Source of the DNA: an uncultured Eubacteriales bacterium
Lineage (GTDB): Bacteria > Bacillota > Clostridia > Oscillospirales > Oscillospiraceae
Length of the DNA: 8,577 bases
Assembly (NCBI GenBank): GCA_900551355.1
Contig: URVR01000069.1
Location: forward strand, 1-8,577
Reading direction: 5' to 3'
Shown: piece after piece, positions 1-7,069 of the stretch
Layout of the letters: each line of letters opens with the position of its first letter
Position numbering within the stretch: position 1 is the first letter of the stretch
Translations under genes and position numbers: made by a program
Notes under the pieces: generated by a model
Told to the model about the DNA's origin: nothing
Databases searched by the model: none
What the model saw: the letters and a program-made list of their open reading frames with translations, nothing else

Positions 1-49
1 ACGAGATTCCTCTACGTCTCGTGGGCTCGGAGATGTGTATAAGAGACAG
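1..49 (+). other. Nextera i7 adapter (untrimmed sequencing artefact)
   Basis: This is not genomic DNA. Bases 1-7 are the end of the Illumina i7 primer, 8-15 (TCCTCTAC) match the 8-base i7 index I know as Nextera N712, 16-30 are GTCTCGTGGGCTCGG, and 31-49 are the 19-bp Tn5 mosaic end AGATGTGTATAAGAGACAG. Genomic sequence begins at base 50. Any ORF that starts here is chimeric; the frame starting at base 35 gives the tell-tale peptide MYKRQ. Confidence 0.98.
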
Positions 50-646
50 GATGACCACGGAGCTGTAATACGGGTCGGTGGCCACCATGTCCTTGGGCAC
101 CCAGCCGTGCTTATCCAGCCACATGATGAACTTCACCGCGGTCTTGCCCAGCCAGCGGGGCAGCTTGTTGAGGATGTCCATGTTCTCCGTGGAGGAATCC
201 ACCTTTTCGGAGCGGCAGTCCTGCACCTGCCTGCGGATGTACTCGTGGACGTCGGCCAGGGTGTTGTCCTCCCGGCTGTGCAGGAAAGCCAGCGCCTCGG
301 CGCCCTTGTCGGAGAACTGCTTTTTCACCACGAACGCGGCGGACACCTCGTTGCGCTGGTAGAAATTGCTGTTGACGATGAAGCGGTTCAGCTTGGGCCG
401 CTGGGTGATGGTGCGCAGCAGCGCCGCCACCACCAGATGGAACATGGTGTAGGGGAAGTCCGTCTCCGTTTTGTTCTTCTCCGCCAGATAGGCGTTCATA
501 GCGGTCAGGTCGATGCGCTCGGAGACATACGCCTCGTTGTCGCAGCGGTTGGGATAGATGATGCCGGTGATGAAGTGCAGGGAATCCAGCTCCCGCAGCA
601 GGCGGCCGTCCCGCCGGTCACCACGGCGTCTTTTCTGTGTTTCCAT
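50..646 (-). CDS. 2-oxoacid dehydrogenase E2-like acyltransferase-domain protein, C-terminus cut by contig end
   Basis: Reading the minus strand from ATG 646 gives 199 codons, open to the adapter junction, beginning METQKRRRGD. The SD AGGAGA (652-657) sits 5 nt before the ATG. Residues about 20-199 (DSLHFITGIIYPNR, RIDLTAMNAYLAEKN, TMFHLVVAALLRTITQRPKL, SAAFVVKKQFSD, DPYYSSVVI) match from memory the catalytic-domain-like, chloramphenicol-acetyltransferase-fold proteins of about 280-300 aa often named 2-oxo acid dehydrogenase subunit E2 in Clostridia. The protein starts directly in this domain: there is no N-terminal lipoyl domain and no peripheral-subunit-binding domain. No E1 or E3 gene is visible nearby. 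The active-site HxxxDG motif normally lies near the C-terminus and would be in the missing part, so catalytic competence cannot be judged. A role as a stand-alone acyl- or acetyltransferase is inference; true membership of a pyruvate or branched-chain dehydrogenase complex looks unlikely. Confidence 0.8.
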
Positions 647-665
647 TTCTTTCTCCTGTCAGATG

Positions 666-694
666 TATCTAATATATTTGTTGTCTTTTTACAA
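666..694 (-). promoter_or_regulatory. Candidate proximal promoter of the E2-like gene
   Basis: On the minus strand, TTGTAA (689-694) and TAGATA (666-671) are separated by 17 bp. Transcription would start near 659, leaving a very short leader directly before the SD at 652-657. The -10 overlaps an AT-rich repeat that could instead be an operator. This is weaker than the distal extended -10 candidate at 753-761. Confidence 0.35.
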
Positions 695-697
695 GCA

Positions 698-720
698 TAT
701 CTAATATTTCATATCAGATA
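698..720. promoter_or_regulatory. AT-rich dyad, possible operator of the E2-like gene
   Basis: Minus strand reads TATCTGATAT-GAA-ATATTAGATA: 10-bp arms with one mismatch around a 3-bp centre. A further half-site TATCTAATAT lies at 666-675, in the same orientation as the 698-707 half and 32 bp (about three helical turns) away. This arrangement lies between the distal promoter and the start codon and fits a dimeric repressor site. The regulator is unknown. Confidence 0.4.
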
Positions 721-752
721 GCAACGATAATCTGCCAAACTTGCAGTTTTAC

Positions 753-761
753 ATTATAGCA
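753..761 (-). promoter_or_regulatory. Extended -10 promoter of the E2-like gene
   Basis: Minus strand shows TGC-TATAAT, a perfect extended -10 (TGn then the consensus hexamer). The -35 position at 17-bp spacing (776-781, TAGTAA) is poor, as is common with extended -10 promoters. The predicted start near 746 gives a leader of about 100 nt that contains the 698-720 dyad. Confidence 0.5.
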
Positions 762-840
762 GGGTCATCTGTAAATTACTACCCTTTTTTTGTATTTTCT
801 GTGCTGCATCATGAATTCGTTGTGGAAGAAAAATAAGCTT

Positions 841-870
841 CATGTAGAATTCATGTGGAATTCATGCAGG
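841..870. repeat. 11-bp tandem iterations (CATG-x-x-GAATT) with an inverted copy nearby
   Basis: CATGTAGAATT (841-851) and CATGTGGAATT (852-862) are followed by a degenerate third copy starting CATGCAGG (863-870). An inverted core ATGAATTC lies at 811-818. The exact 11-bp period places the copies on one face of the helix. The block lies between the asnS terminator and the promoter of the E2-like gene, about 80-115 bp upstream of the -10 at 753-758. An upstream activator site (OmpR/PhoB-type regulators bind 11-bp direct repeats) is possible but unproven. The rest of the 303-bp gene-free stretch 647-949 holds only the promoter and terminator elements listed separately. Confidence 0.45.
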
Positions 871-900
871 AAAAAGGGCCGGAGCCAACGGCTCCGGCCC
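871..900 (-). terminator. Intrinsic terminator of asnS
   Basis: A perfect 11-bp GC-rich stem (876-886 with 890-900, GGGCCGGAGCC and its complement) closes a 3-nt loop. Read on the minus strand it is followed by TTTTT (871-875). It lies about 50 bp past the asnS stop codon and separates asnS from the E2-like gene. Confidence 0.92.
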
Positions 901-949
901 TTCTGAGGGGTCGCTTGAGGGTACGCTTTTGAAATGGAAATGCGCTTTT

Positions 950-2344
<1,395 letters not shown>

Positions 2345-2394
2345 AGTCTTTCACCTTTTCTGTTGATATTTCGGGTCTTATGCTGTGACATGAT

Positions 2395-2423
2395 ATTATA
2401 CACTACCCTGCTGAATTTTACAA
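2395..2423 (-). promoter_or_regulatory. asnS promoter
   Basis: On the minus strand, -35 TTGTAA (2418-2423) and a perfect -10 TATAAT (2395-2400) are 17 bp apart. The predicted start is near 2388, giving a leader of about 45 nt. It is back-to-back with the psuK promoter, with the two -35 boxes 16 bp apart. Confidence 0.85.
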
Positions 2424-2439
2424 GGAGGAGTTTTCCCTC

Positions 2440-2468
2440 TTGACAAGCGGCTGCCGCCGCGCTATGAT
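2440..2468 (+). promoter_or_regulatory. Promoter of the psuK-psuG-DUF1294 operon
   Basis: Perfect -35 TTGACA (2440-2445), 17-bp spacer, -10 TATGAT (2463-2468). The predicted start is about 2475, giving a leader of about 38 nt. A loose 22-bp palindrome (CAAG ... CTTG, 2421-2442) lies between this promoter and the divergent asnS promoter. Confidence 0.85.
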
Positions 2469-2512
2469 AAGCATGTGATTAGAAACTTAATTTTCGTTTA
2501 GGAGGCGATACC

Positions 2513-3604
2513 ATGACCCAGCGGGAGCGCCAGCTTCTGGAGTGGATCCGGGAAAACCCCATGATCTCCCAGCAGGAGCTGGCTGAAAAGGCCGGTATCA
2601 CCCGCTCCAGCGCGGCGGTACACATCTCCAGCCTGATGAAGAAGGGCTACATCGCCGGGCGGGGCTATCTGCTGCGCACCGACCCCTACATCGTGGTGGT
2701 GGGCGGCGTGAACATGGACATCGGCGCCGTGTCCCACGCGCCGCTGGTGGCCCGGGACTCCAACCCCGGACGGGTCACCACGTCACTGGGCGGCGTGGGC
2801 CGCAACATCGCCCACAACCTGTGCCTGCTGGGCGAGCAGGTGTCCATGGTGACGGTGCTGGGACAGGACAGCTTTGCCCAGAGCGTGCGGGAGAACGCCG
2901 CCGCCATCGGCCTTGACCTGACACACAGCGCCGTCATCCCCAACGGGCGCACCGGCACCTATCTGTTCATCGACGACAGCGACGGCGACATGGCGCTGGC
3001 CGTCAACGACATGGCCATCTACGACCACATGACGCCGGACTTCCTGCGGCAGCGGCTGGATTTCATCAACCACGCCGATCTGGTGGTGGTGGAGACGAAC
3101 CTGCCGGAATCGTCGCTGCACTGGCTGTGTGAGCACTGCACCGCGCCCCTGCTGGCCGACCCGGTGTCCACCATCAAGGCCCCCAGGCTGAAGCCGGTGC
3201 TGGGCCGCCTGACGGCGCTGAAGCCCAACCGCATGGAGGCGGAGCTGCTCAGCGGCGTGGCCATCGAAACGGACGCCGACGCAGCCCGGGCGGCGGAAAA
3301 GCTGCTGGAGACGGGCCTGCAGCAGGTGTACATCTCCCTTGGCGGCGACGGGCTGTACGCCGCCGACCGGCAGGGACACACCGCCCGTGTGGCCTGCCCC
3401 CGTGTACAGATCGCCAACGCCACCGGCGGCGGCGACGCTGTGGCCGCCGCGCTGGCCGCCTGCATCGCCCACGGCAGGACGCTGGAGGAGACGGCGCAGC
3501 TGGCCATCGGCGCAGGCGCGCTGGCCTGCACATCATCGGAGACCATCCACCCCGGCATGAGCTGGGAGAACATCCATTATATTTTGCACAAGGAGGAGCA
3601 TTGA
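2513..3604 (+). CDS. psuK: Pseudouridine kinase with N-terminal winged-helix domain
   Basis: This 363-aa PfkB/ribokinase-family enzyme phosphorylates pseudouridine to pseudouridine 5'-phosphate with ATP. Residues 1-55 are a winged helix-turn-helix (QQELAEKAGITRSSAAVHIS), and the kinase fold runs from about 58. The substrate-side glycine motif is SLGGVGRNIA (91-100). LADPVSTIK (214-222) and LKPNRMEAELLSG (236-248) match the PsuK subgroup. The ATP/anion-hole motif is NATGGGD (302-308), with Asp308 the expected catalytic base; GGGD replaces the usual GAGD. E. coli PsuK, as I recall it, is about 313 aa and lacks the HTH, so the extra 50 residues are a fusion that may give DNA-binding or autoregulation (inference). 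SD AGGAGG (2500-2505) is 7 nt before the ATG. psuG follows 1 nt after the stop, which strongly supports the substrate assignment over other sugar or nucleoside kinases. Confidence 0.92.
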   Translation: MTQRERQLLEWIRENPMISQQELAEKAGITRSSAAVHISSLMKKGYIAGRGYLLRTDPYIVVVGGVNMDIGAVSHAPLVARDSNPGRVTTSLGGVGRNIAHNLCLLGEQVSMVTVLGQDSFAQSVRENAAAIGLDLTHSAVIPNGRTGTYLFIDDSDGDMALAVNDMAIYDHMTPDFLRQRLDFINHADLVVVETNLPESSLHWLCEHCTAPLLADPVSTIKAPRLKPVLGRLTALKPNRMEAELLSGVAIETDADAARAAEKLLETGLQQVYISLGGDGLYAADRQGHTARVACPRVQIANATGGGDAVAAALAACIAHGRTLEETAQLAIGAGALACTSSETIHPGMSWENIHYILHKEEH

Positions 3605-3605
3605 T

Positions 3606-4532
3606 ATGAACCGTTATCTGGACGTTGCACCCGAGGTACAGGAGGCCATCAAGGCCGGCAAGCCCGTTGTGGCGCTGGAGAGCACCATCATCAGCCACGG
3701 CATGCCCTATCCCCAGAACGTGGAGACGGCCCTGAACGTGGAGAAGATCATCCGGGAGGGCGGCGCCGTGCCCGCCACCATCGCCATCATCGGCGGGCGG
3801 CTGAAGGCCGGTCTGACCCCGGAGGAGATCGACTATCTGGGCAAGACCGGCGCAGGCGTCACCAAGGCCAGCCGCCGCGACCTGCCCATTCTGGTGGCGG
3901 AGAAGCGGGACGGCGCCACCACCGTCACCACCACCATGATGATCGCCGCCATGGCGGGCATCGAGGTGTTTGCCACCGGCGGCATCGGCGGCGTCCACCG
4001 CGGCGCCGAGACCACCATGGACATCTCCGCCGATCTGGAGGAGCTGGCCCAGACCCCCGTGATGGTGGTGTGCGCCGGCGCCAAGTCCATTCTGGATCTG
4101 GGCCTGACCCTGGAGTATCTGGAGACTCACGGCGTGCCGGTCATCGGCTACCAGACCGAGGAGCTTCCCGCGTTCTACACCCGGAAATCCGGCTTCGCCG
4201 TGGACTACCGTCTGGACACCCCCGCCCAGCTGGCGGAGGCGTTCCACGTCAAGCGGGAGCTGGGTCTGCGGGGCGGTATGCTGGTGACGAATCCCATCCC
4301 CGAGGCGTACTCCATGGACGCGGACGTTATCAACAAGGCCATTGACGAGGCGGTGGAGGAGGCCAAGGAGCAGGGCATCCACGGCAAGGCCACCACCCCC
4401 TTCCTGCTGGCCAAGATCAAGGACATCACCGGCGGCGACAGTCTGGCCGCCAACATCCAGCTGGTGTACAACAACGCCCGGCTGGCCACGGCCACGGCGG
4501 TGGAGCTGAGCAAGCTGCGGAAGGCCGACTGA
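3606..4532 (+). CDS. psuG: Pseudouridine-5'-phosphate glycosidase
   Basis: This 308-aa enzyme cleaves the C1'-C5 bond of pseudouridine 5'-phosphate to uracil and ribose 5-phosphate, the second step after PsuK. It belongs to the Indigoidine_A family. Hallmark stretches are VALESTIISHGMPYPQN (22-38), GAGVTKASRRDLP (82-94), TGGIGGVHRGAETTMDISAD (124-143) and CAGAKSILD (156-164). Using E. coli numbering from memory, Glu31, Lys93, His137, Asp149, Lys166 (Schiff-base lysine) and Asn289 map with a constant offset of 6 to Glu25, Lys87, His131, Asp143, Lys160 and Asn283. All are present, so the enzyme should be active. The length is normal for the family. The SD AGGAGGAG (3591-3598) is embedded in the last codons of psuK, 7 nt before the ATG, so translation is probably coupled. 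No pseudouridine transporter gene accompanies the pair. Confidence 0.97.
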   Translation: MNRYLDVAPEVQEAIKAGKPVVALESTIISHGMPYPQNVETALNVEKIIREGGAVPATIAIIGGRLKAGLTPEEIDYLGKTGAGVTKASRRDLPILVAEKRDGATTVTTTMMIAAMAGIEVFATGGIGGVHRGAETTMDISADLEELAQTPVMVVCAGAKSILDLGLTLEYLETHGVPVIGYQTEELPAFYTRKSGFAVDYRLDTPAQLAEAFHVKRELGLRGGMLVTNPIPEAYSMDADVINKAIDEAVEEAKEQGIHGKATTPFLLAKIKDITGGDSLAANIQLVYNNARLATATAVELSKLRKAD

Positions 4533-4534
4533 CG

Positions 4535-4822
4535 GTGAAGGAGCTGCTGACCACCCCCGCCGGGGCGCTGGCGGTATGGCTCATCGCCATCAATCTCGTC
4601 ACGTTCGCGGTGTACGGCATCGACAAGCGCCGGGCCAGACGGGGCGCGTGGCGCGTACCGGAAAAGACGCTGTTCCTGCTGCCCCTGCTGGGCGGCAGCA
4701 TCGGCGCGCTGCTGGGGATGCGGGTGTTCCGCCACAAGACGAAGCACTGGTATTTCGTATGGGGCGTACCCGCCATCCTGCTGGCGCAGATCGCGCTGGC
4801 GGCGTGGCTGCTGTACAGGTGA
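4535..4822 (+). CDS. DUF1294 small membrane protein
   Basis: This 95-aa protein matches the DUF1294 family by its conserved pattern: hydrophobic segment about 10-26, YGIDKRRARRGAWRVPEK (27-44), LLGGSIGALLGM (51-62), RHKTKHWYF (66-74), then a second strong hydrophobic stretch about 75-94. It is probably an inner-membrane protein with two to three transmembrane segments. The function is unknown; in some proteins the domain is fused to a cold-shock domain, which is not the case here. The start is GTG 4535, 2 nt after the psuG stop. No good independent SD is visible (GGAAGG about 10 nt upstream is weak), so translation is likely coupled to psuG. It is the last gene of the operon, followed by a terminator 5 nt past its stop. 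A role in pseudouridine use is not established. Confidence 0.9.
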   Translation: MKELLTTPAGALAVWLIAINLVTFAVYGIDKRRARRGAWRVPEKTLFLLPLLGGSIGALLGMRVFRHKTKHWYFVWGVPAILLAQIALAAWLLYR

Positions 4823-4827
4823 AAAGG

Positions 4828-4859
4828 ACCGGCCTTCCGTGGAACGGAGGGCCGGTTTT
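4828..4859 (+). terminator. Terminator of the psuK operon
   Basis: A 13-bp stem (4828-4840 with 4844-4856) containing one G-U wobble closes a GGA loop and runs into TTTT (4856-4859). It begins 5 nt after the DUF1294 stop codon. Confidence 0.9.
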
Positions 4860-4874
4860 CCGCGAAAAAAGCAG

Positions 4875-4903
4875 GTGACAACGCCGCGGACGGGTGTTAT
4901 AAT
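4875..4903 (+). promoter_or_regulatory. Promoter of the GNAT acetyltransferase gene
   Basis: -35 GTGACA (4875-4880), 17-bp spacer, perfect -10 TATAAT (4898-4903). The predicted start is near 4910-4911, so the leader would be only about 11 nt and would consist essentially of the SD. It lies 15 bp after the preceding terminator. Confidence 0.8.
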
Positions 4904-4921
4904 GCCGGAGAGGTGAGCATC

Positions 4922-5440
4922 ATGATACGAAAAGCGACAGCGGCGGACATCCCCGCCGTGGCGGCTATCTATGACGCGCTGCTGGACCGGGAAGAGCAGG
5001 GACTGCTGACCACCGGGTGGACGCGGGGCGTGTACCCCACGGAGCAGACGGCGCGGGACGCGCTGGACGCCGGGACGCTGTATGTGCTGGAGGACGAGGG
5101 CCGCGTCACCGCCGCCGCCAAGATCGATCAGCACCAGATGGAGCAGTACGCCCAGTGCGCGTGGCGGAACGACGCGCCGCCGGAGCAGGTGCTGGTGCTG
5201 CACACGCTGGTGGTGGATCCCTCCGTCAGGGGCAGGGGCTGCGGCACCGCCTTCGTCCGGTTCTATGAGGCGCTGGGGCGGGAGACGGGACGCAGCTGCC
5301 TGCGCATCGATACCAACGCCCGCAATACCCCGGCCCGGGAGCTGTACGCCAGGCTGGGCTACACCGAGGCGGGCATCGTGGCCGGTACGTTCAACGGCAT
5401 CCCCGGCGTGGAGCTGGTTTGTCTGGAGAAAACCGTGTAG
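4922..5440 (+). CDS. GNAT-family N-acetyltransferase
   Basis: This 172-aa member of the Gcn5-related N-acetyltransferase fold transfers an acetyl group from acetyl-CoA to an amine; the substrate cannot be told from sequence. The N-terminus MIRKATAADIPAVAAIYDAL is a classic GNAT beta1-alpha1. Motif A spans about 92-117 (LHTLVVDPSVRGRGCGTAF), with the pyrophosphate loop R-G-R-G-C-G at 103-108. Motif B is about 128-148 (LRIDTNARNTPARELYARLG). ATG 4922 is preferred over in-frame GTG 4913. The AGGTG at 4911-4915 is correctly spaced (6 nt) for the ATG, while the GTG lies inside that SD and almost on the predicted transcription start. The gene is a single unit: terminator upstream, own promoter, and a separate promoter for thioredoxin downstream. 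No terminator is seen between it and trx, so read-through into trx is possible. Confidence 0.9.
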   Translation: MIRKATAADIPAVAAIYDALLDREEQGLLTTGWTRGVYPTEQTARDALDAGTLYVLEDEGRVTAAAKIDQHQMEQYAQCAWRNDAPPEQVLVLHTLVVDPSVRGRGCGTAFVRFYEALGRETGRSCLRIDTNARNTPARELYARLGYTEAGIVAGTFNGIPGVELVCLEKTV

Positions 5441-5455
5441 CTGTTGCAAATAGCA

Positions 5456-5484
5456 CTGATAAATGGCAGAATTCTCCGTATACT
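5456..5484 (+). promoter_or_regulatory. Possible promoter of the thioredoxin gene
   Basis: -10 TATACT (5479-5484, 5/6 to consensus) with CTGATA (5456-5461, 4/6) at 17-bp spacing. The spacer region is clearly more AT-rich than the flanking genes. This is plausible but weaker than the other promoters here. Confidence 0.5.
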
Positions 5485-5515
5485 AAAGAAAATATGACAC
5501 AAAGGAGGGCGCGTG

Positions 5516-5821
5516 ATGGCTATCGTACACGCAACGACGCAGAGCTTCGGACAGGAGGTCCTGCAGGCGGACAAGCCGGTGCTGGTGGACTTCTGGGCGG
5601 CATGGTGCGGCCCCTGCCGGATGCTGGCTCCCGTGCTGGAGGAGCTGGCCGGTGAGACGGATTTCAAGATCGTCAAGGTGGATGTGGACGCGGAGCCAGC
5701 GCTGGCCATGCAGTTCGGCATCGAGAGCATCCCCACGCTGCTGGTGTTCCGGAACGGACAGCTGGTGAACAAGTCCGTGGGGCTGGTGTCCAAGGCGGAC
5801 ATCCTGCGGCTGATGCAATAA
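5516..5821 (+). CDS. trxA: Thioredoxin
   Basis: This 101-aa single-domain thioredoxin is a cytoplasmic dithiol reductant kept reduced by thioredoxin reductase. The active site WCGPC is at residues 30-34, preceded by VLVDFWAA (22-29). The conserved cis-proline loop is SIPT with Pro73, and the central strand KIVKVDVDAEPALAMQFGI (51-69) is typical. The length is close to the usual 100-110 residues, with no signal peptide or membrane segment. ATG 5516 is preferred to in-frame GTG 5513 because SD AAGGAGG (5502-5508) lies 7 nt upstream of the ATG but only 4 nt from the GTG. No trxB is in the window. The gene may be one of several thioredoxins in the genome, so the symbol denotes family rather than a proven orthologue. 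Confidence 0.95.
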   Translation: MAIVHATTQSFGQEVLQADKPVLVDFWAAWCGPCRMLAPVLEELAGETDFKIVKVDVDAEPALAMQFGIESIPTLLVFRNGQLVNKSVGLVSKADILRLMQ

Positions 5822-5825
5822 GGTG

Positions 5826-5860
5826 AAATACCTGCGTTCTCCGGAGCGCAGGTATTTTTT
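5826..5860 (+). terminator. Thioredoxin gene terminator
   Basis: An 11-bp stem AAATACCTGCG / CGCAGGTATTT (5826-5836 with 5847-5857) has an inner CTCC/GGAG extension across a 2-nt bulge, then a six-T run (5855-5860). The next promoter's -35 starts at 5863, only 2 bp beyond the T-run. Confidence 0.93.
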
Positions 5861-5862
5861 GG

Positions 5863-5891
5863 TTGACAGCGGCGGCGATGCTGGGTACAAT
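5863..5891 (+). promoter_or_regulatory. Homoserine dehydrogenase promoter
   Basis: Perfect -35 TTGACA (5863-5868), 17-bp spacer, -10 TACAAT (5886-5891). The predicted start is near 5898. This rules out the upstream in-frame TTG at 5863 as a translation start, because that codon lies within the -35 box. Confidence 0.88.
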
Positions 5892-5922
5892 GGGGCAAAA
5901 TCAAAGGACAGGGGGTATTTCC

Positions 5923-7065
5923 ATGAACATCGGTCTGCTGGGCTTCGGCGTGGTGGGCGGCGGCGTGCTGGAGCTGGCACAGAGCCGCGGGGACATCACC
6001 GTTTCCCGGGTGCTGCTGCGCAGTCCCAAGGCGGGGCTGCCGGAGGGCATGGCCACCTACGACTTCAGCGACATCCTTCAGGACGACGCCATCGACACGG
6101 TGGTGGAGGTCATGGGCGGGCTGCACCCGGCCTATGAGTACGTCACCGCCGCCATGGAGCGGGGCAAGAACGTGGTCACGGCCAACAAGGCGCTGATCGC
6201 CGCCTACTATCAGGAGCTGACGGCGCTGGCGAAGGAAAAGGGCGTGGCTCTGCGGTGCACCGCCGCCGTGGGCGGCGGCATCCCGTGGCTGGTGAATCTG
6301 GCCCGGGTCAAGCGGCTGGACGCCGTTTGCGCCGTGGGCGGCATCATGAACGGCACCACCAACTTCATTATGGACGCCATGCACAAGGCCCCCGTGGACT
6401 TCCCCGCCATCCTCAAGGAGGCGCAGGAGCTGGGCTACGCCGAGGCGGACCCCTCCGCCGACATCGACGGCGACGACATCCGCCGGAAGCTGTGCATCTC
6501 CGCCAACATCGCCTTTGACGCGGTGCTGGACGAGACGGCCATCCCCACCTTCGGCATCCGCACCGTCACGGCTGAGGACATCGCCGCCTTCAAGGCCCAC
6601 GGCTTCGTGTGCAAGCTGCTGGCCGCGGCGGAGGCCGCGGAGAACGGCGTATGCGCCTATGTGGAGCCGACGCTGGTAGACGCCGGTGAGCCGGAGGCCG
6701 CCGTGCCCGCCAACTACAACCTCATCACCTACACCGCCGAGCGCATCGGCCGCCAGAGCTTCTTCGGGCAGGGCGCAGGGCGCTTCCCCACCGCCGTCAA
6801 CGTGGTGCAGGACTGCCTGACCATTCTGGCCGGGGACAAGTCCTTCTACACGGACAGGGCCGAGGCGGCGGCGCTGGACGGCTCCGCCGAGGCGCACCCC
6901 TACTATGTACGCACCGCCGCGCCCGACGACTTCCTGCGCGGCGTCACCGCCGACGACTGGGGCAGCGGCGTCATCACTGGGGCCGTCAATACCTATGACA
7001 TGCTGGCGTGGGCCAGACGGCAGCTGGCCGTGGACCCGGCCTGCTTCATCGCCGGTATCCGATAA
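5923..7065 (+). CDS. hom: Homoserine dehydrogenase (short form, no recognisable ACT domain)
   Basis: This 380-aa enzyme reduces aspartate semialdehyde to homoserine with NAD(P)H, the branch point to threonine and methionine. The Rossmann loop GFGVVGGG is at 7-14. VVEVMGG (60-66), TANKALI (86-92), CTAAVGGGIPW (112-122), GGIMNGTTNFI (139-149) and ELGYAEADPSADIDGDDIRR (169-188), followed by Lys189 as the expected catalytic lysine, are all present. GQGAGRFPTA (282-291) is the conserved end of the catalytic domain. Many Firmicute Hom proteins are about 430 aa with a C-terminal ACT domain; here only about 80 residues follow. They show YYVRTAAPDDFLRGVTADDW but no PGVLA-type ACT signature. ATG 5923 is chosen for its matching Rossmann N-terminus, the purine-rich AGGGGG at 5910-5915, and a promoter just upstream. 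No thrB, thrC or lysC is adjacent. Confidence 0.93.
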   Translation: MNIGLLGFGVVGGGVLELAQSRGDITVSRVLLRSPKAGLPEGMATYDFSDILQDDAIDTVVEVMGGLHPAYEYVTAAMERGKNVVTANKALIAAYYQELTALAKEKGVALRCTAAVGGGIPWLVNLARVKRLDAVCAVGGIMNGTTNFIMDAMHKAPVDFPAILKEAQELGYAEADPSADIDGDDIRRKLCISANIAFDAVLDETAIPTFGIRTVTAEDIAAFKAHGFVCKLLAAAEAAENGVCAYVEPTLVDAGEPEAAVPANYNLITYTAERIGRQSFFGQGAGRFPTAVNVVQDCLTILAGDKSFYTDRAEAAALDGSAEAHPYYVRTAAPDDFLRGVTADDWGSGVITGAVNTYDMLAWARRQLAVDPACFIAGIR

Positions 7066-7069
7066 AACA

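Noticed and set aside
35..721. 228-aa plus-strand ORF at the left edge
   Set aside because: It starts inside the Nextera adapter and runs antisense to the E2-like gene; the composition is a shadow type.
762..791. GGGT ... ACCC followed by seven Ts as a plus-strand terminator
   Set aside because: Only a 4-bp outer stem with an interrupted inner part, and there is no plus-strand gene upstream to terminate; it overlaps the minus-strand promoter region.
2345..2394. T-box or other amino-acid-responsive leader for asnS
   Set aside because: The promoter at 2395-2423 leaves only about 45 nt of leader, far too short, and no T-box sequence or terminator/antiterminator pair is visible.
4913..4921. GTG 4913 as start of the GNAT gene
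   Set aside because: It overlaps the SD and nearly coincides with the predicted transcription start; ATG 4922 has proper SD spacing and the usual family N-terminus.
5359..6897. 512-aa minus-strand ORF over hom, trx and the GNAT gene end
   Set aside because: It spans three real genes, a terminator and promoters in antisense, and shows no recognisable domain.
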